Shown here: positions 47,331-56,157 of the stretch, piece by piece | How positions within the stretch are numbered: position 1 is the first letter of the stretch | Layout: each line of letters opens with the position of its first letter | From: Marinobacterium sp. | GTDB taxonomy: Bacteria > Pseudomonadota > Gammaproteobacteria > Pseudomonadales > Balneatricaceae | Direction: 5' to 3' | Assembly: GCA_025800125.1 (NCBI GenBank) | Contig: JAOXSF010000111.1 | Coordinates: forward strand, 35,289 to 99,288 | DNA: 64,000 nucleotides | The notes under the pieces: generated by a model | Told to the model about the DNA's origin: nothing | Databases searched by the model: none | Seen by the model: the letters and a program-made list of their open reading frames with translations, nothing else | Made by a program: the position numbers and the translations under genes

Positions 47331-47969
47331 AATTTTCTTCCCTGTTTCCTTTCCTGTTCTGTCTGTTACGGCGGTTTCTGCACCACGGCCACAGGCCAGC
47401 TGTCCACGACAGCCGACAGGCAAAACACAGACCGACAACATACCAGCGCCTCAGCCAGATAGCTGAGAACGTCTGCAACTGGCCTGCAAAGGGCTACAGC
47501 AAACCGTCAGTTGACCGTTAAGCCGCTAGCCCTGGCTGCACCGGCAGCGTTGGCTGTGATAAGGGGGAATTACAGCCGGACGGCTGCGCTTTACACTGCG
47601 GAATAACCCGCGAAAGGACACAGATAACAGCGCGAATGCCTCGCATTTGCCTGCTTCTCGCAGCGGGGTGCCATAAGACGGGCACAGGCAAACGAAACAC
47701 TCGTAAGTGCATGAAAGTAAAAGAAAAATGCTTTGAACAGGGGTTAGCCTGACGTACTCTATATGTAGCCATATACGGACTCTCGTCTAGTCTGTTGTGG
47801 TTAGCTGCCGTGGGGTAGGTGAGAGCACCCTGCGGTAGCGCTTGTTATTTTCAGATTCGTGTTAACGTCGTGAAACGGCGTCTCCTTTCTTAACACCAGG
47901 TTTACGTTGTAAATGCCCGAACGGGCACCGTGCTATCACACTACAGAAGTGGGTGGGGTGCAAGCAGCA
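47331..47969. other. 639-bp spacer with an uncharacterised block
   Basis: No recognisable gene. An open frame on the minus strand (47518-47772, 84 residues, rich in Arg, Pro and Cys) has no supporting ribosome site or known domain. The DNA around 47560-47790 contains several short inverted repeats and could be a conserved repeat or RNA element. TGCCCG-AA-CGGGCA at 47914-47927, with T's following in the minus direction, may terminate the upstream gene. Confidence 0.4.
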
Positions 47970-49328
47970 TTAACGGCTTGCCTCATACTTCAACGTCTCA
48001 ATCAACGCCTCCAGCCAGCCGGTATCTTCCCCCCGCTGCTGACGACAGTTGCAGATCAGTTGCAGATTATTGGCAGTGGTGTCCGCCTCCCAGCTTTCAC
48101 GCAGTACAGCGGTGGCATCTGATAATGCCTGCTCCGCTTTGGCGGCATCACCGGCCAGCACCGCCAGTTCCAGCAGGGTGGCATAATCCCAGTAATCGGC
48201 ACCGCCGCCGCTGATACGGCGTTTTACCGCATAGCTGACCACCGGGTTCAGCTCGATACGGCGCGGGTCAGGCGGGGTAGCCTGCTCCATCAGAGCCAGC
48301 GCATTAATACCAGGGTAGGCATCGCGCCAGTCCGCTTCAAAGCCCTGTAGATAGCAATTAATCGCCTGGTTCAGCAGGCCGTTAATCCGCGCTGTAGGCT
48401 CATTATTATCCCGCGCCTGCTGCCAGCGGTCTTTATACACCCGGCCCAGAATGCCGCAGGTTTCACTGGAGGGGCCACGCTGTTTTATCAACGCCGTCAG
48501 CACCCGTTCCGCTTTACGGTGATCACCGGCCCGGTTCAGTGCCAGGCCGTATTGCTCCTGCACCAGCGCGGTCTGTTGCAGCTCCAGCGGTATCGCCTCC
48601 ACCAGCGCCACCATCTGCTGCCAGGCCGAAAGCGCGCGCCAGCTCAGCAGCAGATCAATCAATACACCCGGCTCCTGCTCTCGCAGATTAAGCAGTTTAT
48701 CGGCCACCGCCTGCACCGCCGCCAGCCCGGCCGCATTATCATCCAGCGCCACGGCACGGGCATCGGCCAGCTGCGTTTTCAACTGCTGGCTATAACGGGC
48801 CTGGTCACGGAAGGTATCGGTTTTCAGCCGATCAATCTGCGGGAAGTTATCCAGCAACTGGAATAACGGGCTATCCACATCCGGCTTATCCTGACGATCA
48901 AGAAAGCCCTGCAAACGGGCGGTTAGCGCCTGATAATCGGCCGCTGCACTGGCCGGTTTACCGGCGCTATCCAGTTGATAAGGCAAACCGCGCAGATTAT
49001 TCACATCGAATGGCAAGGTCTGCCCGGCAGAGAAAATCAGCGCAGTAGATGCAGGCCGATGGGTATGACGAATACCCAGCTCATAAAACACATTGGCATT
49101 CGCGGTGGTCAGATCCGCCACCGCATAATCACATAACAATAGCCGCTCAAACATCGCCTTATGAATCACCCCACCAGACTGCTCCAAGTCTGCCCGAATC
49201 GGCTCCATCCCCGCCGCAGAAACCGCAGGTGCAATAATCTGCTGATAGATCAGATCAAAATGGATTTCACCCCCCAGGGGTGAGGGTTTAGTGCCGAACG
49301 GCATCAGAATAAAGCAGAGGGGGTTCAT
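47970..49328 (-). CDS. TRAFs-binding-domain protein with nucleotide-enzyme-like N-terminus
   Basis: 452 residues. The N-terminal 130 resemble the nucleoside deoxyribosyltransferase/TIR-like fold: CFILMPFGTK, YQQIIAPAVSAAGMEPIRADL, AMFERLLLCDYAVADLTTANANVFYELGIRHTHR. The remainder is TPR-like and matches the MAP3K TRAFs-binding (DUF4071) pattern: SSETCGILGRVYKDRWQQA, INCYLQGFEADWRDAYPGINALAL, DYWDYATLLELAVLAGD. Such proteins occur in bacterial conflict islands. Its ATG overlaps the TIR gene stop by four bases, so the two are coupled. Whether the N-terminus cleaves nucleotides is unknown. Confidence 0.8.
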   Translation of the reverse strand: MNPLCFILMPFGTKPSPLGGEIHFDLIYQQIIAPAVSAAGMEPIRADLEQSGGVIHKAMFERLLLCDYAVADLTTANANVFYELGIRHTHRPASTALIFSAGQTLPFDVNNLRGLPYQLDSAGKPASAAADYQALTARLQGFLDRQDKPDVDSPLFQLLDNFPQIDRLKTDTFRDQARYSQQLKTQLADARAVALDDNAAGLAAVQAVADKLLNLREQEPGVLIDLLLSWRALSAWQQMVALVEAIPLELQQTALVQEQYGLALNRAGDHRKAERVLTALIKQRGPSSETCGILGRVYKDRWQQARDNNEPTARINGLLNQAINCYLQGFEADWRDAYPGINALALMEQATPPDPRRIELNPVVSYAVKRRISGGGADYWDYATLLELAVLAGDAAKAEQALSDATAVLRESWEADTTANNLQLICNCRQQRGEDTGWLEALIETLKYEASR

Positions 49329-51943
49329 GGTTGATTTTCTCCTGCCTGCATTGAACGCATAATCATCATAATCAGCTGCTCACGAATCTGGCGTACATCA
49401 GCACTGGTTAATTCAGTTTCATCAACCTCCAGCAACCCTTGCAGATACTGCTGGAAAATATCATGGGCAGTAGCCTGATTATCCATTTGCAACAAGGTCA
49501 GAAATAGATTCCAGGCTGAAACGATTGTATCGGGATGCGTCTCGCCCAATACCGCCTGTCTACGCGCCAGTACGCGCTCTTCCAACGCCTTCGCACCACT
49601 ATGGTCACCCATCGCTTTTAAAGTCAAAGCAAGGTTATTTATACTGATTAGCGTATGTGGATGATCTTCGCCCAACACTTTTCTACAACGCGCTAGCACA
49701 TGTTCCTGATGCTCTTTCGCACAGCTATAGTCACCCATCACCCTGAGCGTCTCTGCAAGGTTATTTATACTGTTCAGCGTATCCGGATGATCCTCACCCA
49801 ATACCGTCTGTCTACGCGCCAGCACATGCTCATGATGCGCTTTCGCACCACTATGGTCACCCATTGCTAGCAAGGTTTGAGCAAGGTTATTTCTACTGGT
49901 CAGCGTATCCAGATGATCCTCGCCCAACACTTTTCTACAACACGCCAATTCTTCCTCATGGCGTGCTTTCGCACCGCTATGATCACCCATCGCTTTTAAA
50001 GTCACAGCAAGGTTATTTATACTGGTCAGCGTATCCGGATGATCCTCGCCAACAACTTCGGTTCTATATTCAAGGTTCTGTTTGAACAGACTATAAGCCT
50101 GACTTACCAGACCTTCACCAAACTGTAGCCAGCTTGCAATATGATCCACCAGCCAGCCAAATTGTTGTGCAGCCTGTTTTGTTTTTATACGAGCGATCTG
50201 CTGATACTGAATATGCGGAGCAACCAGTTTTGCCACGGGCCAATTTTCAGGGTGGCACATATCTTCCGGCAAATAACGATAGAGCAGCTGAATTAATAAT
50301 GCGCTTCTATCCTGTTGCGCGAAGCTATGCCGAATAGCCGCCTGAGTCAGTCGATGCAGCAAAATTGCCTGACCATTTTTTGAGTATTCAGAGCCAGGCA
50401 CTGTCAGATCAATCTCTACCCGTTGTATTAAGGCAAGGTTTTCCAGCTCTTGCAGCAGTTCCAACCAGTCCAGCGAATCATTCAGCGTTTCACTTAATAT
50501 ATCTGGTAGCAAAACGTCATTAAGTCGAGGCTTGCCATCTTCATTTTCTACTGGCTGATAACAGCCCTCTCTTACCTGCTGATCCCAATCGGCATTATCC
50601 AGCAATAGTTGTTCAGGTAGCGGTTCAGGTGCAGCCCAGGCGGTAATCTTCAGCAGTTCACGTGCAGCAGGGCTCAGCTTTTCCAGAGCCATAGAGAGCG
50701 TGGCCAGTACCGAACGCTGATAACCATTTTCAAGCGCGGCCTGTTTATCCAGTAATTTATAGGCGCGGTGGTTATCGGTAACGGCCCGGCAATAGTCTTC
50801 AATACTGATACCGGTTTGCAGGATATAAGCACAGGCCTGCTCCAGCGCTAGCGGTAAACCGTCCAACGTCGCGGTTAACTGGTGCAGTTGTGCAATAGAC
50901 GCCTGAGGTAAGCGCTGCTGCAAAAAGGGCTGCGCCTGTTGCGCTGTCCAGCAATCCAGTGCTAACCGTGCTTCGGGTGTTGCCAGCGAAGGGGAGCGAG
51001 CGGTAATAATCAGATGGTGGCGATGTGCAGCTGGTAGCAACGGGCGCAGATGGCGAACAGAACCATCCTCCTGTGGGTACTGTGGTTCTGCATTATCGTA
51101 TACCAGTAACCAGCGCGGCTGGGTTTCCAGAAAACGGTTAATGGTCTGGTGCGGCTGTTCTCCTTCTGCAACCACCAGTGTGTTAAAACTACAGAAGGCT
51201 TTGCAGTCCTGCTCAAAGGTTTGCAGGGTTTCGGCACGAAACCACCAGATACCGACATAGTGCAAACGGTACTGTTCACAGAATTTCAGTGCCAGCTGGG
51301 TTTTCCCCACACCCCCCATACCATGCAGTGCAGCACTGCTGACAATCGCGGTTTGATGTCGGTTATGCAGCAGGTTCTGTAAGCGCTCCAGCTGATTATC
51401 CGGGTCAATAAAGTAGTCGCTGCGCCGTATATCACCTAGATGGTAGGCGCGGTTTATACCTTCCGGTGGGGTAAATTCAATCGGATATTCCAGCTGTTTT
51501 AACTGCGCTAACAGACGATTAATAGAACTTCGGTAATCGGTTTCATGCAGAAAATACAGATGATCAGCAAGCAATGATTGCAAGCTTTCCGGTAGCTGTG
51601 ACGCATCAGGCACACTTGCGCCCCCGCACAGTACCGACATAACCGTTAAGCCTTCCTTTATGGCCGTTTCTATCTCCTGTCGGGTAACGTCTTCCGGGTC
51701 ATGCAGCCGCACCTGGTTTTTCTCTGACAGCCAGTGTGGGCCCATCACCACCAGACAGGTATCACTGTTCTGTATAGCCGTTTTCAACTGCGGACGAAAT
51801 TCTTTGCCACTTTGCAGGTTTTCATAGTCCAGAAACAGACTGTTTTCCGGCAGCCAGAGCGACAGCTGCTCATACAGATTACGGCCAAAACCACCATCAT
51901 CACGGCGGTAGCTGATAAAAATCTGTTGCTGGGAGGCTGACAT
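49325..51943 (-). CDS. TIR / NB-ARC / TPR STAND protein (bacterial NLR-like)
   Basis: 872 residues. N-terminal TIR domain about 7-130: IFISYRRDDGGFGRNLYEQL and DVTRQEIETAIKEG, with Glu90 or Glu92 a candidate for the NADase catalytic Glu. NB-ARC ATPase about 180-450: P-loop GMGGVGKT (208-215), Walker B RWLLVYDNAE, LIITARS and GLPLALEQA. A helical part follows, then about five kinesin-light-chain-type TPRs of 42 residues each (GEDHPDTLTSINNLAVTLKAMGD). The known model is TPR sensing, NB-ARC assembly and TIR NAD depletion, giving abortive infection. GGAG lies eight bases before the ATG. Confidence 0.9.
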   Translation of the reverse strand: MSASQQQIFISYRRDDGGFGRNLYEQLSLWLPENSLFLDYENLQSGKEFRPQLKTAIQNSDTCLVVMGPHWLSEKNQVRLHDPEDVTRQEIETAIKEGLTVMSVLCGGASVPDASQLPESLQSLLADHLYFLHETDYRSSINRLLAQLKQLEYPIEFTPPEGINRAYHLGDIRRSDYFIDPDNQLERLQNLLHNRHQTAIVSSAALHGMGGVGKTQLALKFCEQYRLHYVGIWWFRAETLQTFEQDCKAFCSFNTLVVAEGEQPHQTINRFLETQPRWLLVYDNAEPQYPQEDGSVRHLRPLLPAAHRHHLIITARSPSLATPEARLALDCWTAQQAQPFLQQRLPQASIAQLHQLTATLDGLPLALEQACAYILQTGISIEDYCRAVTDNHRAYKLLDKQAALENGYQRSVLATLSMALEKLSPAARELLKITAWAAPEPLPEQLLLDNADWDQQVREGCYQPVENEDGKPRLNDVLLPDILSETLNDSLDWLELLQELENLALIQRVEIDLTVPGSEYSKNGQAILLHRLTQAAIRHSFAQQDRSALLIQLLYRYLPEDMCHPENWPVAKLVAPHIQYQQIARIKTKQAAQQFGWLVDHIASWLQFGEGLVSQAYSLFKQNLEYRTEVVGEDHPDTLTSINNLAVTLKAMGDHSGAKARHEEELACCRKVLGEDHLDTLTSRNNLAQTLLAMGDHSGAKAHHEHVLARRQTVLGEDHPDTLNSINNLAETLRVMGDYSCAKEHQEHVLARCRKVLGEDHPHTLISINNLALTLKAMGDHSGAKALEERVLARRQAVLGETHPDTIVSAWNLFLTLLQMDNQATAHDIFQQYLQGLLEVDETELTSADVRQIREQLIMMIMRSMQAGENQP
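49479..50109 (-). repeat. 126-bp tandem repeats coding TPR units
   Basis: A shared TCACCCAT word occurs at 49605, 49731, 49857 and 49983, exactly 126 bp (42 codons) apart, with high identity between copies. Outer boundaries given are approximate. Confidence 0.85.
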
Positions 51944-52073
51944 CCGGTGTCTCCTTTTAAATCAACAGGATGGGCATATCGCGTTGCGCTTTTGCCCATC
52001 AGTTCTGGTCATAAGGGCCTGCCAGGCAGCAAGCCCTTATGGTTGTTGTCCAGACGCTGTCTGGCGCTATTGC

Positions 52074-54299
52074 TTACCCCTCCCCCTCTTCAATAACACT
52101 ACGGAAAAACCGGTGGCGGGCGACGCGTAGTTCTTCCAGCAGGGCTTCGTCGGTGGCCATATCGCTGAGTTTTTCCGCCAGTGCCATAAAGCCCCAGCAC
52201 TGGCTGCTGTCATTATGACTGCACTGTGCTTTAAGTTCTTCCGGCAGGTAGTGGCCTGCCATCTGGTAGCCGCTGTACATCAGCGCGTGGGCTTCATTGT
52301 CAGAGAAGCTGTCCAGGTCGGTACGAATGGCGGCGATGGCGCGCTGGTAGTCGCGGTTGATGCCATAATCCGTCAGCGCTGAGCGTTTTTCCGCAACGGC
52401 GGGTGGCTGGTTGCTCAGGGTCGGGTTTTCGCTGTAGAGGTCTTTTTTCAGGTGGATATGGCAGAGGCTTTTCAGCAGGCCGTTGCGGCGGCGGGTGCGC
52501 AGGCCTTTCTGCTGTACGGTGCGCATACGTTCCTGGAAAATTTCGCTGGCGCGGGACACCACTTTCAGTTCTGAGCTGCTGCTGTCTTCCGAAGTATCCA
52601 GCTGGCCGCTGGCATCGCTGACCAGGATATGGTCACAGCCTTTCTGTAACAGTGCCGCCGCGCCCTGGTTGTCGTACACACCACCGTCTACCAGACGTAC
52701 CGTCATATCGTGGTAGAGGCCTTTCATTACCAGTGGGCGGAATAGCCCCGGCACACAGGACGAGGCTGCCACTGCCTGGCCAAGGCTCATCTGCTGGTAT
52801 TTACTGGCGGGGGCATCGGTGTAGTAGAACCAGTTCAGCTGGGCGTTGCGGTCAATATCGGCGTCGATGGCCCAGGGCGCACCGCCCATCCAGCTGGCGG
52901 TAAACTGCCAGCTGTGGCCGGTGTTCAGGGTGGTGGCGTTCAGTACCAGCATCGGGACTTTATTAACGCGGGTCCAGTTGTGGTAGCGTGGCCGGAAGTT
53001 GCCTGGTTCTGTCCCGGCCGGGTTGATCATCAGCTGCGACATATAACGCGGTTTATCCCCTTTACCATCGTCAATGCGACGGTAAAGGCGTTCTTCGTAC
53101 AGCTCGGCCAGACGATGAGTGCGGCTGTAGCCCGGTTTTACCATCTTCAGCAGTTTCAGCGGGTTGCTGAATACCGAGGTACGAATGTCAGTTTGTACAC
53201 CGGCCAGGAAGTTGCTCTCCAGTCGCCGCACCAGTGCGATATAGTCTTCGCGGCGAATCTCATCATCGGCTCTGGTTTCCAGCAGTTTTTGCAGTTCCAG
53301 GTAGTACGCGGCCCCCAGAATGGAGCCACCGGACACACAGGAGATCACCTCAACCCGGCGCAGCAGGTTCAGCTCGGCCAGTCGCGCCAGTACACCAATA
53401 TGGTAGAAAGAGGCGCGGAAACCACCACCCGACAGCGCCAGACCCAGTGTGCCCTGGCAGATGCTGTCCAGCGCCGCTTCATGCTGCATAACAGACGCCA
53501 TCACCGCGCGGGCCTGTTGCTGTTTTTCCGGCTGTTTCGGCCAGCGAATCGCTGTCAGTTCCGACAGCTGGCGCACCAGGGTTTCCAGCTGCCAGGGCTG
53601 GCTGTTATACAGGGCACGCGCCTGCTGAAAACAACCCTCCGCTTTCTCAAACTCACCTTCGGCAAACCAGGCTTCCGCCAGTGTCACCTGAGTCCACCAG
53701 AGGTCATCTCCGTCCTGTTGCTGGGCCAATACATCCGAGTCGATCAGAATGCGCTGCCGCCACTGATGGGCTTCCTGACGCAACTCCGCCACCAGCGTCA
53801 TCTCGCCCAGGCTGCTGGTTTCCATCAGCTGGGCATACTGTTCCAGCAGAAAGGCCAGATTGATAGCACAGTAGGCCTGTTTATCGTGCCAGCCTTGCGG
53901 ATAGTTGTGGCTGGCCCCTTTACGATACCAGCGCAGCGCCCGTTCCAGCCCGCTACGCTGGCCCGTTTCACGCCACTGCCGTTTGCCAATGGCACCGGCC
54001 AGACCAAGGGTTTCAGCGTCGGTGGACGTTTCCAGCGGGTCGGCCTGTTGCAGAATCTGCATCGCCTGATCAAGGCGTATCTCCGCCGGTATTTCGATAT
54101 TTTTATAGGTGCAAAGCGCCTGTTGCTGCGCCAGCCTGCGCGCTACATCGGCAGGCAGCAACGGTGCATTGAGCTGCACAAAAGCCTGCAATTTGTCAGC
54201 GGCTTTACGAAATTCGTCGTGTTCTTTCCAACGGTTTACCTGGTTAAGCAGACTTTCAGCCTGCTGGGCCACTTCAGCCCTGTCCAGTGGTTGCGTCAT
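52074..54299 (-). CDS. Patatin-like phospholipase with TRAFs-binding-like N-terminal domain
   Basis: 741 residues. The first ~280 are TPR-like and share the TRAFs-binding pattern with the 47970-49328 product (ETLGLAGAIGKRQW, LRWYRKGASHNYPQGW, WWTQVTLAEAWFAEGEFEKAE). The patatin domain, about 290-560, has the oxyanion loop GLALSGGGFRASFYHIGVL, nucleophile elbow CVSGGSILGAAYY and catalytic Asp in RLVDGGVYDNQG. The likely role is a lipase effector attacking membranes on infection. ATG 54297-54299 has GGAAG upstream; a GTG one codon earlier is possible. It is first in the cluster, 130 bp before the TIR gene. Confidence 0.88.
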   Translation of the reverse strand: MTQPLDRAEVAQQAESLLNQVNRWKEHDEFRKAADKLQAFVQLNAPLLPADVARRLAQQQALCTYKNIEIPAEIRLDQAMQILQQADPLETSTDAETLGLAGAIGKRQWRETGQRSGLERALRWYRKGASHNYPQGWHDKQAYCAINLAFLLEQYAQLMETSSLGEMTLVAELRQEAHQWRQRILIDSDVLAQQQDGDDLWWTQVTLAEAWFAEGEFEKAEGCFQQARALYNSQPWQLETLVRQLSELTAIRWPKQPEKQQQARAVMASVMQHEAALDSICQGTLGLALSGGGFRASFYHIGVLARLAELNLLRRVEVISCVSGGSILGAAYYLELQKLLETRADDEIRREDYIALVRRLESNFLAGVQTDIRTSVFSNPLKLLKMVKPGYSRTHRLAELYEERLYRRIDDGKGDKPRYMSQLMINPAGTEPGNFRPRYHNWTRVNKVPMLVLNATTLNTGHSWQFTASWMGGAPWAIDADIDRNAQLNWFYYTDAPASKYQQMSLGQAVAASSCVPGLFRPLVMKGLYHDMTVRLVDGGVYDNQGAAALLQKGCDHILVSDASGQLDTSEDSSSSELKVVSRASEIFQERMRTVQQKGLRTRRRNGLLKSLCHIHLKKDLYSENPTLSNQPPAVAEKRSALTDYGINRDYQRAIAAIRTDLDSFSDNEAHALMYSGYQMAGHYLPEELKAQCSHNDSSQCWGFMALAEKLSDMATDEALLEELRVARHRFFRSVIEEGEG

Positions 54300-54591
54300 C
54301 ACGTCTTCCCTGTTGTTACATTGCGATAGCTATCTGTGCTGTTAACGGTGTTAACAACGAAACAACAAGGCTAAACACTGACGAAGAAATGAACAACCAG
54401 GCATTGTGGGGGATTAGATTGATCCACTAACTCAATCTCGACCCCACCAAAGACAACAACAAAAAAAATCACTTGACTTTCTCAAAAAAAACAAAACAAA
54501 GAGCAGAAAACTTTTTTTCATCTAAAAAGATAATTTATGATAAATATTTGAGAGAGATAATAATTTTTTGATTGTATAGAGAGAAGATATC

Positions 54592-56097
54592 ATGAGTTCT
54601 GAACATGTTGGATATGCTTACCTTTCAGAGCTGAATGGAGTCAAAGCCATAACACCAGATGTCAGATCCCGAGTGATGCCTGTCAGCCGAAAAGAACGGA
54701 TTGGTGACGTCCTGGCCATCCCGCGCTCGCTGCAACCAGAAGCCAACATACTTAGTCATGTGCTGTATGCACTCAAACATGAAGGCATAAATTTACAGAT
54801 TCTGGCACAGGTACTTCCTCTGATTGATGAAACTGCGATGAGAGAGGAGTTTGAGTCTTCACCTACAGGCAAATATCTACGTGCAGCCTGCTTTCTCTGG
54901 GAGCACTTCACAGAACAGACGATAAACAGGACAACCAATCTCCAGCAGGGTAACTACCATCCGCTATTCAACCCGGATCAGTACATCACCACCAAAGGAT
55001 ACCGGGATAAACGTTGGAGAATTATATTCAATGGCCTCGGCTCTCTCGACTACTGCATTACCGTCAAACGGACAGAACATCTACAGGAGGGGCTTAGTAA
55101 AGATATTCTTGCCAGAACTCAGGCATTTACAGACTCATTAAGCCCTGAAATGTTGAATCGCACCCTGTCGTGGGCATATCTGAGTGAAACTCGGGACTCT
55201 TTCGCTATCGAAAAAGAAATACCCGACGCAGGCAGGGTACATCGCTTCACCAACCTACTGCGTCAGGCTCATCGGGCGCGAAGTATTGATGAGGATTATC
55301 TGACAGACCTCCAAAACGCCACGATAAATAACAAATTTGACTGGGCGGCCGCATTCCGCCATGAGCAGAACTACCTGAGTAATGGTACCGGGGCAATCGG
55401 CATCACTTATATACCTCCAGAGCCCGAACTATGTCGGGAGCTGATGGAACACTGGATGACATTTGCTAATGCGTTGCCAAACGATGTCGACCCTCTGATA
55501 CTTGGTGCCATCATATCTTTCGGTTTTGTTTTTCTTCATCCGTTTATGGATGGCAACGGGCGCCTGTCACGCTTTATGTTCCACCATGTACTCTGTCAGC
55601 GCGGCAGTCTGGCTAATGGGCTGATTCTGCCTGTATCAGCTGTGCTTAAAGATCAGGAGCGGGAATACCTTGAGGCACTGACAGACTTTTCAGAGAAAGC
55701 ACGCGCTTTCTGGGACGTCACATATATCGATATTGATAATATCCACTTTTCATTTGAAGGCTGTGACGCGATCTATCGCTACTGGGATGGAACAGCTTGT
55801 GCTGAACTAATGGTCAACGCCAGCGAAGAGGCTATGGAGCAACACATCAGAAAAGAGGTCGCTTACCTGAGCCAGTACGACGCACTAAAAAGAAGAATCG
55901 ACAGGGAATACGATATTGCAGACAAAACACTCTCGAAGCTCATCATGTTCTGTTTAAGCCAGAATGGCCGTATATCAAAGAACCGCCGCACGCAGCATCA
56001 ATATGATGTTCAGGCAGAAGTCTTTGATGCAATTGAGCAGGCCTATGTCGAACTGTTTAACAACCAGCCTAAACACAAACAAGACACGGACGACTGA
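54592..56097 (+). CDS. Fic-domain protein (AMPylator-like)
   Basis: 501 residues with the full Fic motif HPFMDGNGRLSRF at 316-328, so nucleotidyl transfer is likely. An N-terminal SFAIEKE at 203-209 resembles the inhibitory (S/T)xxxE motif that blocks ATP binding in class II Fic proteins. The rest is helical with a C-terminal winged-helix-like part. The gene and its 290-bp AT-rich leader differ in composition from the flanking core genes, pointing to transfer. It diverges from the patatin-TIR cluster and converges on glcB. Targets are unknown. Confidence 0.92.
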   Translation: MSSEHVGYAYLSELNGVKAITPDVRSRVMPVSRKERIGDVLAIPRSLQPEANILSHVLYALKHEGINLQILAQVLPLIDETAMREEFESSPTGKYLRAACFLWEHFTEQTINRTTNLQQGNYHPLFNPDQYITTKGYRDKRWRIIFNGLGSLDYCITVKRTEHLQEGLSKDILARTQAFTDSLSPEMLNRTLSWAYLSETRDSFAIEKEIPDAGRVHRFTNLLRQAHRARSIDEDYLTDLQNATINNKFDWAAAFRHEQNYLSNGTGAIGITYIPPEPELCRELMEHWMTFANALPNDVDPLILGAIISFGFVFLHPFMDGNGRLSRFMFHHVLCQRGSLANGLILPVSAVLKDQEREYLEALTDFSEKARAFWDVTYIDIDNIHFSFEGCDAIYRYWDGTACAELMVNASEEAMEQHIRKEVAYLSQYDALKRRIDREYDIADKTLSKLIMFCLSQNGRISKNRRTQHQYDVQAEVFDAIEQAYVELFNNQPKHKQDTDD

Positions 56098-56102
56098 TCA
56101 GG

Positions 56103-56131
56103 AAGGAGCAGGGCTTTACAGCCCGCTCCTT
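56103..56131. terminator. Bidirectional terminator between fic and glcB
   Basis: AAGGAGC-A-GGGCT, loop TTAC, AGCCC-GCTCCTT: 12 pairs with one bulged A, located between the convergent stops. T content is modest on both sides. Confidence 0.7.
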
Positions 56132-56157
56132 CAGCAGAAGCCTTGCGTCTGGTCAGC

